Shown piece after piece: positions 1-8,054 of a stretch of DNA of 64,000 bases. The notes beneath the pieces are model-generated. The model had not been told where the DNA came from. It did no database searches and worked only from the letters and a program-made list of their open reading frames with translations. How positions within the stretch are numbered: the stretch's first letter is position 1; each line of letters opens with the position of its first letter. The position numbers and the translations under genes were made by a program. Source of the DNA: Paenibacillus sp. FSL R7-0273 (GTDB lineage: Bacteria > Bacillota > Bacilli > Paenibacillales > Paenibacillaceae); contig NZ_CP009283.1 in NCBI RefSeq assembly GCF_000758625.1, positions 5,713,501 through 5,777,500 of the forward strand. The letters run 5' to 3'.

Positions 1-1735
1 CCCCGGCGACCGTCAGCTTGTCCGCCAGAGGTTCACTGGTGTACACCACAATATCGCTGCGCAGCTCATGCTTCCGCATATTCTCCGGCTCACGCTCCCC
101 GCTGTCCTGGACAGGGTCCGCCGGATTGTAGATAAATGTATCCGGGACGGAGTCCGCTTCCGGTGCAGACACCAGCCTGCCGTCGCCCAGTGACGAATTC
201 GCCCGGCCCGAACCTGCGAGATAGAACGGCGTAACCACCGCTTCAGCAGGCGTCCAGTCCGCGGACGTTCTCCAGCGGTTTTCACCGACTACATAATAGG
301 AAGCCCGCGGCTCCTCATCGATACCATTCGGTATCTCCTTCAGGAACCGGTCGAACCAGCGCAGCACAGAGACATCATAATCGTAGACAACCGCATCCTC
401 GCCAAAAGCAGCCCCCTGCAGATCCCTGGCCCGGTTCGGCCCGTGCTCCCAGGCGCCTAAGCGGATTTTGCGGTTCGGCACATCATGCTCGGTCAGCATC
501 CGCCAGGTCTCTGATACACCGGGACTGTCCCCGTCATACCAGCCGGAAATCACATACATCGGAACCTTAACCTGATGGCCCAGCTCGGTGAAGGTGCAGT
601 TCCGCCAGAAGTCATCATATTCCGGATGCTGGCTCCACAGCTCCCACGGTCCGGAGGTCTTCCCGATCATCTGCTGCGGAATGTCCCGGATCGGCCTTGC
701 ATCAACCGCTGCTTCCGGGCTTACCGTGATCCCGCCAAAAATATCAAAATCCGTCCGCGTCCCCACCGACTGCGCCAGGGTCCACGACAGCAGCGGCCAG
801 GAGCACAGTGTCCCGCCTTTGCGTGCGGTATCAATAAACGGTGAGCCTACATTCACTTCATCCACAACCGCCTTGAGGTTCGGATGCCCGCTGGTGGCTG
901 CTGCCACAACGACATAGCCGAGATAGGATGCGCCCCACATTCCTACTTTGCCGTCTGACCAGTCCTGGGTGATAATCCAGTCAATCGTGTCGTAGCCGTC
1001 ATCCCGTTCATTATAAAAAGGAATCAGCTCCCCCTCAGAATCCGCCCGGCCCCGCACATCCTGGGAGACTACGGCATAGCCTTTATTCGCCCAGCGCATA
1101 AAAATCTCTTTTTTCCCGTTACGGTCATAGCAGGTGCGCACAAGAATCGTCGGCAGCTTCGTCCCCAGCTGAATGCCCTCCGGCAGAAACACATCGGTCG
1201 CCAGCTTGATGCCGTCACGCATAGGAACCAGGAACGTACCAAGATCATTAACGCCATACTCCGGCTTGGACAGAAGCGGCTCATCATACACCGTCAGCGG
1301 AGTCAGCGCTTCATAGCCTGCCTTGACGATCAGCTCAATCCCGTAACGGTTAGGGGTAAGAAATGCAATAACCTCCCCGTTCAGCGTCACCACATCCAGC
1401 GCCGTATCGCCCCGCAGTGCCCAGACCTGTGATGCCAGCAGCCTTCCGCCAATCTCCGCCTCATAGCTGATATGCTTGTGGTATACCTCGCCGGTGTCCA
1501 GTACAACCTTTTCTCCCGTCCAGTCTGCAGCTTCGTAGGAAGCGAGCTGGCGGGCGATTTTGGCAAAAGGAAGCACATATTTTGCGTTCGGATCAAGCAC
1601 GTTGTCCTGCATTTGCGTGCGGCGGCGGACGTCTACCTTGGCGTGCATAATTGCTTTTTCCGTAAAATGAATCTTGCCGCTATAAATCCCGGAGCAGTAG
1701 AAACGGAAGTCCGTTGTATGTAAATAAATAGTCAT
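1..1735 (-). CDS. CocE/NonD family hydrolase (X-Pro dipeptidyl-peptidase-like), C-terminus cut by window edge
   Basis: This is an open frame of at least 578 residues whose 3' end lies outside the window. It has the alpha/beta-hydrolase layout of the CocE/S15 family. The nucleophile is Ser270 in G-A-S-Y-L-G, the acid is probably Asp401 in G-W-Y-D, and the base is His431 in A-W-E-H-G-P. All three triad residues are present and spaced as in the family. A roughly 165-residue N-terminal extension precedes the catalytic domain, which starts near the stretch P-M-R-D-G-I-K-L. The family cleaves acyl or amide bonds, for example in X-Pro peptides or cocaine-like esters; the real substrate is unknown. 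The start ATG has AGGGGA about 10 bases upstream, overlapping the end of the previous gene, so it is the last gene of a three-gene operon with an M19 dipeptidase and an ornithine cyclodeaminase-like enzyme. There is no signal peptide, so it is probably cytoplasmic. Confidence 0.85.
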   Translation of the reverse strand, partial: MTIYLHTTDFRFYCSGIYSGKIHFTEKAIMHAKVDVRRRTQMQDNVLDPNAKYVLPFAKIARQLASYEAADWTGEKVVLDTGEVYHKHISYEAEIGGRLLASQVWALRGDTALDVVTLNGEVIAFLTPNRYGIELIVKAGYEALTPLTVYDEPLLSKPEYGVNDLGTFLVPMRDGIKLATDVFLPEGIQLGTKLPTILVRTCYDRNGKKEIFMRWANKGYAVVSQDVRGRADSEGELIPFYNERDDGYDTIDWIITQDWSDGKVGMWGASYLGYVVVAAATSGHPNLKAVVDEVNVGSPFIDTARKGGTLCSWPLLSWTLAQSVGTRTDFDIFGGITVSPEAAVDARPIRDIPQQMIGKTSGPWELWSQHPEYDDFWRNCTFTELGHQVKVPMYVISGWYDGDSPGVSETWRMLTEHDVPNRKIRLGAWEHGPNRARDLQGAAFGEDAVVYDYDVSVLRWFDRFLKEIPNGIDEEPRASYYVVGENRWRTSADWTPAEAVVTPFYLAGSGRANSSLGDGRLVSAPEADSVPDTFIYNPADPVQDSGEREPENMRKHELRSDIVVYTSEPLADKLTVAG

Positions 1736-1748
1736 CAGTGCATATCCC

Positions 1749-2909
1749 CTATCCGCAGATTTGTTCAAATACCCGGAGCCAGTTGCCCCCCATGATCTTC
1801 GCGATGTCTTCATCCGTATAGCCGCGTGCTATGAGACCTCTGGTGAAGTTGATAAAGTAGCTGTACTTCTCAAGTCCCGCAACCGTTTCGGTCGAGGGCC
1901 CGTCCCCCGGGGCAAAGCCCAGCTTGGGAGCAATATTCTCTTTAAAATAGACCAGGGACCAGTCAAGGTCACTCATCGGCCAGTCTGTGCCAATGCCCAC
2001 ATGATCTACGCCAGCCAGCCGGATGACGTACTCCATATGATCCAGCACATGTTCGATCGTCGTATGGTCAGGGTCTTCATGGACAAACCACGGCATGGCA
2101 AAAATCCCGATGACGCCGCCGGTTCCGGCAATGGCGAGAATCTCCTCGTCGCTTTTACAGCGCATATGCGGATATATCGCTTCTACTCCGGTGTGTGAGG
2201 CAATGACCGGCGTGCTTGAAACCTTACAGGCATCCAGGGTTGTCTGTTTGCCGCAATGTCCGGTATCGACAATGATGCCCAGCTCGTTCATCCGCTGCAC
2301 GAACCGGACCCCGAAATTCGACAGCCCGCCGTTTGCCTGCTCCGCACAGCCGGAGCCGATCAGATTCTGCTTATTATAGGTCAGCTGCAGAATACGCAGC
2401 CCGAAATGATGCAGCACCTCCAGCAGCTCAAGATTGGTGCCGAGGGCATCCGTCTCCTGCGCCGTTACAATGCCTGCCACCTTGCCTGACTGCTTGGCGC
2501 TGCGGATATCTCCGGCGGTCTGCGCCTTGATCAGCCAGTCATTGGCATCAAACTGCAACTGCACCTCGCCCATGCTCGTAATCAGGCTGTCCATATCGTT
2601 CAGGTGCAGCTCCCGGTTGCCAGCTGTAATGCCGGACTGGAACCACTCCTCTTTATACTGGGGAATGTCACCGCCGGCTGCCAGCTTGGTCACCCATTTG
2701 GCCGGCATAGAGCTGTAGACCATCGGTTCATCCTTGTACGGCTCGCTGAGCTCCCTGATTCTCTCTGAGACAGCAGCGGGAATTGCGCGCGGAGACAGCG
2801 GCCCCTGAAACAGCAGATCAATGTTGATATTCTGCTCATGCAGCCGCTGTGCGCGGAGCTCCTGCTCCTCCGTTAATTTAAAATCATAGAATCCTGCCTG
2901 TAAGCTCAT
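1749..2909 (-). CDS. Membrane dipeptidase (peptidase M19) family protein
   Basis: This 386-residue protein matches the renal dipeptidase family, zinc enzymes that cleave dipeptides and sometimes D-amino-acid-containing ones. Visible family blocks are L-R-I-L-Q-L-T-Y-N, the D-T-G-H and A-S-H-T segments that supply the two later zinc histidines, G-I-G-T-D-W, and the C-terminal G-G-N-W-L-R-V-F. The N-terminal metal motif, normally His-X-Asp, reads N-I-D here, so one zinc ligand is replaced by Asn. Activity may therefore differ from classical dipeptidases. The start has a strong GAGGAGG site. It lies 18 bases after the ornithine cyclodeaminase-like gene and 13 bases before the CocE-type gene, which suggests one transcript for catabolism of an amide or modified amino acid. 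I am confident in the family and not in the substrate. Confidence 0.8.
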   Translation of the reverse strand: MSLQAGFYDFKLTEEQELRAQRLHEQNINIDLLFQGPLSPRAIPAAVSERIRELSEPYKDEPMVYSSMPAKWVTKLAAGGDIPQYKEEWFQSGITAGNRELHLNDMDSLITSMGEVQLQFDANDWLIKAQTAGDIRSAKQSGKVAGIVTAQETDALGTNLELLEVLHHFGLRILQLTYNKQNLIGSGCAEQANGGLSNFGVRFVQRMNELGIIVDTGHCGKQTTLDACKVSSTPVIASHTGVEAIYPHMRCKSDEEILAIAGTGGVIGIFAMPWFVHEDPDHTTIEHVLDHMEYVIRLAGVDHVGIGTDWPMSDLDWSLVYFKENIAPKLGFAPGDGPSTETVAGLEKYSYFINFTRGLIARGYTDEDIAKIMGGNWLRVFEQICG

Positions 2910-2927
2910 CTTTTTTGCCTCCTCAGA

Positions 2928-3902
2928 TTACATCTCAACCTCAACACCCTTACGCAAAAGCACGGCCTGATTGTAAATATAATGCGCCGCAGCCAAATCC
3001 TCAATCGCCAGACCCAGGCCTTTGAACAGGGTAATCTGCTCATGGCTTGTCCTGCCCTGCACGCTTTGCAGGAGCAGCCCGCCGAGCTCCCCGGCGATAT
3101 GGCCTTCGGCTATGGCGCCCTCAGCCAGCGGAATGAGGTAGTCACCTGCTTCGTGGACAGCGGATTCCAGCCGGTCCACGTAGAGCCTGGACCTTGCCAC
3201 CAGCGCCGAGTCCAGCTCCCGCTCATGCGGCCGGCAGGCGCCGACGGCGTTGATATGGGCTCCCTCCGGGACCCATTCGCCATTCAGCACCGGGACACTA
3301 GAAGCTGTCACGGTACAGATAATATCCGCAGCCTGGACCGCCTCGCGTGCGGTAGCCGCTGCCGTTACTTCTATGCCGTATCTGGCGGCCATCTCCGCGG
3401 CAAAACGCTGCACCTTGTCTGGCGTCCTCCCCCAGACGCGGACCTCGCGGATGCTGCGCACCAGCAGCATCGCCTCCAGATGGCTGGCCGCCTGCTCGCC
3501 GGTGCCAAGGATCGCCAGCACGCCGGCATCCTCCCGGGCCAGCAGCTTCGTTGCTGCCGCACTGACCGCCGCTGTGCGGATGGCCGTGATCTGCCGGCCG
3601 TCCACGATGGCGTTCAGCCTGCCGGTCTCTGCATCGAACAGGGCAACCGCCCCCTGATGGGAGGGCAGGCCCCTGTCATGATTGTGCGGGAACACGCTGA
3701 TCAGCTTGGCTCCCGCCGCCGCTTCCTGCCGCAGATAACCCGGCATCAGCCCGAACAGATTCCCGTCCGCGAGCGGCATAACCTGCCGCAGGCTCTGGAC
3801 CGCATCTCCTGAGGAGAGTGCAGCCAGCACCCTCTCCATAACACCGATGCAGGCCTGCATTGTCAGCATTTCCGCCGTTTCTTTTCCGTTAATCACCAGC
3901 AT
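2928..3902 (-). CDS. Ornithine cyclodeaminase / mu-crystallin family protein
   Basis: This 324-residue protein has the two-part fold of the ornithine cyclodeaminase/mu-crystallin family, which includes NAD(P)-dependent deaminases, alanine dehydrogenases and ketimine reductases. The Rossmann motif G-T-G-E-Q-A is near residue 133. The segment A-K-L-I-S-V-F-P-H-N near residue 70 is the usual substrate-side block. The C-terminal part carries the family pattern N-A-V-G-A-C-R-P-H-E-R-E-L-D. The start ATG follows CTGGAGG. It is the first gene of an operon with the dipeptidase and CocE-type genes; a promoter with TTCGCA, 17 bp, TATGAT lies just upstream. The exact substrate cannot be read from the sequence. 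Confidence 0.85.
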   Translation of the reverse strand: MLVINGKETAEMLTMQACIGVMERVLAALSSGDAVQSLRQVMPLADGNLFGLMPGYLRQEAAAGAKLISVFPHNHDRGLPSHQGAVALFDAETGRLNAIVDGRQITAIRTAAVSAAATKLLAREDAGVLAILGTGEQAASHLEAMLLVRSIREVRVWGRTPDKVQRFAAEMAARYGIEVTAAATAREAVQAADIICTVTASSVPVLNGEWVPEGAHINAVGACRPHERELDSALVARSRLYVDRLESAVHEAGDYLIPLAEGAIAEGHIAGELGGLLLQSVQGRTSHEQITLFKGLGLAIEDLAAAHYIYNQAVLLRKGVEVEM

Positions 3903-3946
3903 TTCGCACGGCCTCCAGTCTTATCAGCTATCTTTTTCTTCTATTT

Positions 3947-3975
3947 ATCATAGCGCTATCCTGGTCCTTTGCGAA
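3947..3975 (-). promoter_or_regulatory. Predicted sigma-A promoter of the OCD-dipeptidase-CocE operon
   Basis: On the minus strand, TTCGCA (3970-3975) and TATGAT (3947-3952) are separated by exactly 17 bp, about 45 bases upstream of the ATG at 3902. Confidence 0.5.
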
Positions 3976-4026
3976 ATACCGTAGATAAAATAACCGGGGG
4001 GCTTATCTTTCTGAGCCATCATTTGC

Positions 4027-4073
4027 TATACTCTATAACAGTGGTTGTAAAGTTAAAATTCAAAACAAAGGGG
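4027..4073 (+). promoter_or_regulatory. Predicted -10 box and ribosome-binding site of fabV
   Basis: TATACT at 4027-4032 is a good -10 box; the -35 region (TTATCT-like near 4003) is weak. AAAGGGGA at 4067-4073 sits about nine bases before the ATG at 4083 and decides that start. An upstream ATG-like codon at 3969 in the same frame has no site. Confidence 0.45.
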
Positions 4074-4082
4074 ATTTCCTAT

Positions 4083-5264
4083 ATGATTATCCAGCCCAAA
4101 ACACGCGGCTTCATCTGCACCACGGCGCATCCCGAGGGCTGTGCCCGGCAGGTACAGCAGCAGATCGACTATGTAAAAGCACACAAAAAGCTGAGCGGAC
4201 CCGTTAATGTTCTGGTTGTCGGAGCCTCCACCGGATATGGACTGGCTTCGCGCATTACCGCTGCCTTTGGTGCCGGAGCGAATACGATCGGCGTCTTCTT
4301 CGACAAGCCGGCTGAAGGTGCACGTACGGCTTCGGCAGGCTGGTATAACTCCGCTGCGCTGGAGAAGGCTGCTGCCGAGCAGGGCCTGAAGTCGTTCAGC
4401 ATCGTAGGTGACGCTTTCTCCGACAGCATCAAGACTAAGACAATCGACCTGATCAAGGCCGAATTCGGTAACGTTGACCTCGTAGTGTACAGCGTGGCCT
4501 CCCCGCGCCGCACACATCCGGTTACTGGTGAGGTTTTCTCTTCCGTAATCAAGCCTGTCGGCAACGCTTATACCAACAAAACAATGAATTTCCATTCCGG
4601 CGAAGTAACAAACGTAACCATCGAGCCTGCAACGGACGATGAAGTGCGTCAGACCATTGCCGTTATGGGCGGTGAGGACTGGGGCATGTGGATCGACCAG
4701 CTCCAGGCAGCAGGCGCGCTTGCTGAAGGGGCAACAACAGTAGCCTACTCCTACATCGGACCTGAGGTTACTCACCCGATTTATAAGGACGGAACAATCG
4801 GCCAGGCTAAAATTGACCTGGAGAAAACAGCAATCGCACTGAACGAGAAGCTGAGCGCTTCGAACGGACGGGCTTTTGTCTCGGTTAACAAGGCGCTTGT
4901 AACCCAATCCAGCTCGGCCATTCCGGTTGTGCCGCTCTACATCTCTGCGCTGTACAGAGTGATGAAGGACAAAGAGCTGCATGAAAACTGCATCCAGCAG
5001 ATGTACCGCCTGTTCGCCGAGCACCTGTATAACGGCGAAGCCGGCAACAGCCACCTGATCCGCATCGACGACTGGGAAATGCGCGGGGATGTTCAGGCTG
5101 AGGTCATGAAGCGCTGGAGCGAAATCGAAACAGCCAATGTACCTGATCTGGCGGATCTGCCAGGCTACCAGGATGATTTCTTCAACCTGTTCGGCTTCCG
5201 CACGGAAGGTGTCGATTATGAAGCAGACACCGATCCGGCGGTAGACATCCCGAACCTGGTGTAA
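4083..5264 (+). CDS. fabV: FabV-type enoyl-ACP reductase / trans-2-enoyl-CoA reductase
   Basis: This 393-residue protein matches FabV/TER, a large SDR-derived, NAD(H)-dependent reductase that carries out the last reduction of the fatty acid elongation cycle, or crotonyl-CoA reduction. The N-terminus M-I-I-Q-P-K-T-R-G-F-I-C-T-T-A-H-P-x-G-C is diagnostic. The nucleotide-binding segment V-V-G-A-S-T-G-Y-G-L-A-S-R follows at about residue 45. The active-site Tyr is in Y-S-Y-I-G-P and the following Y-K-D-G-T-I-G-x-A-K supplies the lysine of the Tyr-X8-Lys motif. Length is normal for the family. It is a single gene, divergent from the OCD operon, ending in a strong hairpin terminator. FabV enzymes are known to be insensitive to triclosan; whether this one serves fatty acid synthesis or fermentation is not shown by its context. 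Confidence 0.93.
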   Translation: MIIQPKTRGFICTTAHPEGCARQVQQQIDYVKAHKKLSGPVNVLVVGASTGYGLASRITAAFGAGANTIGVFFDKPAEGARTASAGWYNSAALEKAAAEQGLKSFSIVGDAFSDSIKTKTIDLIKAEFGNVDLVVYSVASPRRTHPVTGEVFSSVIKPVGNAYTNKTMNFHSGEVTNVTIEPATDDEVRQTIAVMGGEDWGMWIDQLQAAGALAEGATTVAYSYIGPEVTHPIYKDGTIGQAKIDLEKTAIALNEKLSASNGRAFVSVNKALVTQSSSAIPVVPLYISALYRVMKDKELHENCIQQMYRLFAEHLYNGEAGNSHLIRIDDWEMRGDVQAEVMKRWSEIETANVPDLADLPGYQDDFFNLFGFRTEGVDYEADTDPAVDIPNLV

Positions 5265-5280
5265 TATCCAGGAACAGCAA

Positions 5281-5317
5281 AGAGGCCGCACCCCTAACCG
5301 GGATGCGGCCTCTTTTT
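5281..5317. terminator. Rho-independent terminator between convergent fabV and BceB-type gene
   Basis: A 13-14 bp stem (AGAGGCCGCA arm against TGCGGCCTCT, one mismatch) with a short loop is followed by TTTTTATA on the plus strand. It lies 16 bases after the fabV stop and just past the end of the convergent permease gene, so it may serve both. Confidence 0.85.
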
Positions 5318-5323
5318 ATACCA

Positions 5324-7207
5324 CTACTGCCTAAGCGCTAACTTCACCTGTCTTGTATAGAAAAGCCGCACAATCAAGAAATAAACTAGCTGGATAATGA
5401 AGAACAGACCCAGCACAAGCGCAGATTCCTTAAGCAATGAATACTGGAACATATGTGACAGGGTCGTAAGCGCCACAGCTCCATGCACCAGCGCTACAAT
5501 AATGGGTGCAAAGAACAGTAAGCTGATCTGGCGGTTCAAGATCCGGCCCAGCTCCTTTTCGCTGAGACCCAGCTTGGATATTGCCTTGAACTTGTGCTTA
5601 TCCTCATCCAGATCGCTGTACAGCCGGAAATACAGAAAGCTGCCCGCCGATACAAAGAACACAATGCCGACAAAGAAACCGACGAACATCATCGGCCCGA
5701 AGTTTTTAACCGTCATGTCCATCTGATAATCCAAGGCCTCGAACTGATAAGCCTCAGCATAAGGCAGCTTGTTCAGCAGTTGTCCCCCGGCAGCCTCAGC
5801 TCCCTTTTGACCAGCGGGTCCGTGCCAGGTATAGTAGTGATCCGCCTTGGTCGGATTGCCGAGGCTTGACAGCAGCGCGTCGGGGACAATCAAATAACTG
5901 CTGACAACACTGACGACCGGAGAAAGAATGGCCCGGTCCGCTTCCACCACGGCCCCCGTCTGTAGCTGCAAAGGCTGATTGAGCATACCCTCTCCGTTAC
6001 GGGACAGCCCGAAATCCACAGCCACCGCCTGCCCCTCTTCCAGCTCTATTGTTTCAAGCTCCATCAGCTCCGCAATATGGTTATATTGACTTTGCTTCAC
6101 CAGCAGCAGCGTTTCGTCCCCTGCCGCAAGCGGATAGTAACTAAGCGTTAGCTCAGCCGGCTCAGCTGTAATCCCCGATTCACTGAGCTTCTGATGGATC
6201 AGCTGCACATGCGCCTGCTCCATACTGTCGCCTTCCCTGGCTAAGTAAGTGAATAAATAAGGATTATGCTGGGGCATTGAACCGTATAGCATCGACTGGA
6301 AGCCGTACAGGGCACCAATGGCGCAGAAGGAGACGGTTGAAATAATCGCCACCAGAAAAAAAGTGCGCGCATTATCCTTCATCCGGTAAGACAGGTCGGA
6401 GAACAGCAGCATATTGGTTCTGAACCAGAAAAAACGGTCCCGGCTCTTCAGCCTCCGGATGATATAGACACTCAGCTGGGTGAACAGCAGATAGGTCGCT
6501 ATAGTAATCATAATTACTACAGGCAGGAGCAGGAGTACGGCCTCCAGCCCTTCCGCCCGCAGCGACAGGAAGTAGCTGATCCCGATTAAGGCTACGACAA
6601 GCAGGGACAGCAGCAGCGAGGCCTTCGGCTCTTTTTTCGGCTGACGGTCTGACTTGATCAGGGTAATCAGCTTGCCGCTGCGCAGCACCGACGAAATGAA
6701 CAGCGAGATCAGCACGAACAGCAGCAGAAAGGAGGCCAGTGTAAGATTAATTGCCTGCAGCGGAAAATAAAAATCCAGCCGTTCGTTGAGCGCGATCACA
6801 TTCTCCCCGGCCAGCAGAATCCCCTTTGCAAACACCAGTCCGAGGCCGATGCCGAAGGTAGTGGCGCTGAAGCCGATCAGCATATTTTCCGTAAAAATCA
6901 TCTTACGCAGCTGTCCGGTGGTCATGCCCTGCAGGATCATCAGGCCGAATTCCTTTTTGCGTGACTGCAGAAAGGCGCTCATCGAATACAGCACAAAGAA
7001 AAAGGAAAACACATAAATAATCCATTTCGAGACGTTCAGCGCAACCACGGTACCCGAATTCAGCCTGTCTGCACTGAGCATCGGATGGAAGGTAAAGATA
7101 GAGAACGTAAAGAACACCATTACCATGAACATGCTGCTGAGAAAATAAGCGGTGTACAGCCGTTTGTTACGGGTGACATTACGGAATGCGAATTGACGGA
7201 ACGTCAT
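5324..7207 (-). CDS. BceB-type ABC transporter permease (FtsX-like)
   Basis: This 627-residue membrane protein is the permease of a peptide-antibiotic resistance transporter. The start is taken at M-T-F-R-Q-F-A-F-R-N-V-T-R-N, the standard BceB N-terminus; an upstream in-frame extension lies inside the BceA gene. The predicted topology is one N-terminal helix, a group of three FtsX helices, a further pair, a large external domain from about residue 310 to 510, then three C-terminal helices. That is the 10-helix BceB plan in which the outer domain senses the peptide. The gene overlaps the ATPase gene by 29 bases. Together with the BceS-like kinase upstream it should form the flux-sensing complex for bacitracin-like or other lipid II-cycle peptides. 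Confidence 0.9.
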   Translation of the reverse strand: MTFRQFAFRNVTRNKRLYTAYFLSSMFMVMVFFTFSIFTFHPMLSADRLNSGTVVALNVSKWIIYVFSFFFVLYSMSAFLQSRKKEFGLMILQGMTTGQLRKMIFTENMLIGFSATTFGIGLGLVFAKGILLAGENVIALNERLDFYFPLQAINLTLASFLLLFVLISLFISSVLRSGKLITLIKSDRQPKKEPKASLLLSLLVVALIGISYFLSLRAEGLEAVLLLLPVVIMITIATYLLFTQLSVYIIRRLKSRDRFFWFRTNMLLFSDLSYRMKDNARTFFLVAIISTVSFCAIGALYGFQSMLYGSMPQHNPYLFTYLAREGDSMEQAHVQLIHQKLSESGITAEPAELTLSYYPLAAGDETLLLVKQSQYNHIAELMELETIELEEGQAVAVDFGLSRNGEGMLNQPLQLQTGAVVEADRAILSPVVSVVSSYLIVPDALLSSLGNPTKADHYYTWHGPAGQKGAEAAGGQLLNKLPYAEAYQFEALDYQMDMTVKNFGPMMFVGFFVGIVFFVSAGSFLYFRLYSDLDEDKHKFKAISKLGLSEKELGRILNRQISLLFFAPIIVALVHGAVALTTLSHMFQYSLLKESALVLGLFFIIQLVYFLIVRLFYTRQVKLALRQ

Positions 7208-7946
7208 TGCCGTATCCCCCCAGCAGCGAAAGTGTATCAATGATTTTCTGGAAAAAGCTCTGGCGGTTGTCTCCGCGGTGAATCTCGGTATAAAACCGCC
7301 CGTCCTTAATGAACACCACCCGATGGCAGTAGCTGGCTGCCACAGCATCATGGGTAACGAGCAGCATCGTCGTTTTTTGCTCCTGGTTGATTGTCATCAG
7401 CAAATCCAGAACATCCTTGGCCGCTTTGGAATCCAGGTTGCCGGTAGGCTCGTCTGCCAGCAGCAGCCTGGGGGAATGAATCATGGCTCTGGCAATAGCC
7501 GTCCGCTGAGACTGGCCACCTGAGATTTCATAAGTACGTTTTTTCATAATAGAGGCTATTCCCAGCTTATCCGCGATCCGCTGTGCCTTCTCCTTCATCT
7601 CACGGACCGGAGTCCCGTCCAGCGTCAGCGGCAGTACTATATTCTCCTCTACCGTCAGCGTGTTCAGCAGATTAAAGTCCTGGAAGACGAAGCCTAGCTG
7701 ACGGCGGCGGAAGACGGCCAGCTCATTTTTGCCCATCGTGCCTATGCTTCTGCCGTCGATCAGAATCTCTCCGGTGGTCGGGCTGTCGACGGTGGCGATC
7801 AGGTTCAGGAGTGTTGTTTTTCCGCTTCCGGACGGCCCCATGATCCCTATGAATTCTCCCTCTTCCACCGTCAGATCAATGTCTGTCAGCGCCCGGTAAG
7901 CGATGTTACCTTCATATATTTTATTGACCTGTTTTACCTGCAGCAT
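7179..7946 (-). CDS. BceA-type ABC transporter ATP-binding protein
   Basis: This 255-residue ATPase has Walker A G-P-S-G-S-G-K-T-T, Q-loop F-Q-D-F-N-L-L, signature S-G-G-Q-S-Q-R, Walker B L-L-L-A-D-E-P-T-G-N-L-D and the switch histidine in V-T-H-D. The signature reads S-G-G-Q-S-Q-R instead of the common S-G-G-Q-Q-Q-R. The start M-L-Q-V-K-Q-V-N is preferred because GAGGAG lies about a dozen bases before it, although a frame extends 15 codons further. It powers the BceB-type permease that follows with overlapping reading frames. Known family role: release of undecaprenyl-pyrophosphate cycle intermediates from antimicrobial peptides, plus signalling to the kinase. Confidence 0.92.
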   Translation of the reverse strand: MLQVKQVNKIYEGNIAYRALTDIDLTVEEGEFIGIMGPSGSGKTTLLNLIATVDSPTTGEILIDGRSIGTMGKNELAVFRRRQLGFVFQDFNLLNTLTVEENIVLPLTLDGTPVREMKEKAQRIADKLGIASIMKKRTYEISGGQSQRTAIARAMIHSPRLLLADEPTGNLDSKAAKDVLDLLMTINQEQKTTMLLVTHDAVAASYCHRVVFIKDGRFYTEIHRGDNRQSFFQKIIDTLSLLGGYGNDVPSIRIP

Positions 7947-8039
7947 CTTTGCTCTTGTCTCCTCTCTATAGCCAGCTGGTTCTGTACCCAATATACAGGG
8001 CAGGCGGAAGCGCCGCTATCGAATAAGGTTTCACTTTTC

Positions 8040-8053
8040 TTACATGCTTGTAA
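8040..8053 (-). promoter_or_regulatory. Candidate BceR-type operator (TTACA-N4-TGTAA)
   Basis: TTACATGCTTGTAA is a perfect 5-4-5 inverted repeat that fits the TNACA-N4-TGTAA sites I recall for BceR-like regulators. It sits directly after the kinase stop codon and about 95 bases upstream of the ATPase start, where such sites control the transporter genes separately from the regulator genes. Confidence 0.6.
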
Positions 8054-8054
8054 G

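Noticed and set aside
4053..5291. Long minus-strand open frame (412 codons) opposite fabV
   Set aside because: It is antisense to a well-supported FabV gene, has no family motif and no ribosome site; it arises from codon bias.
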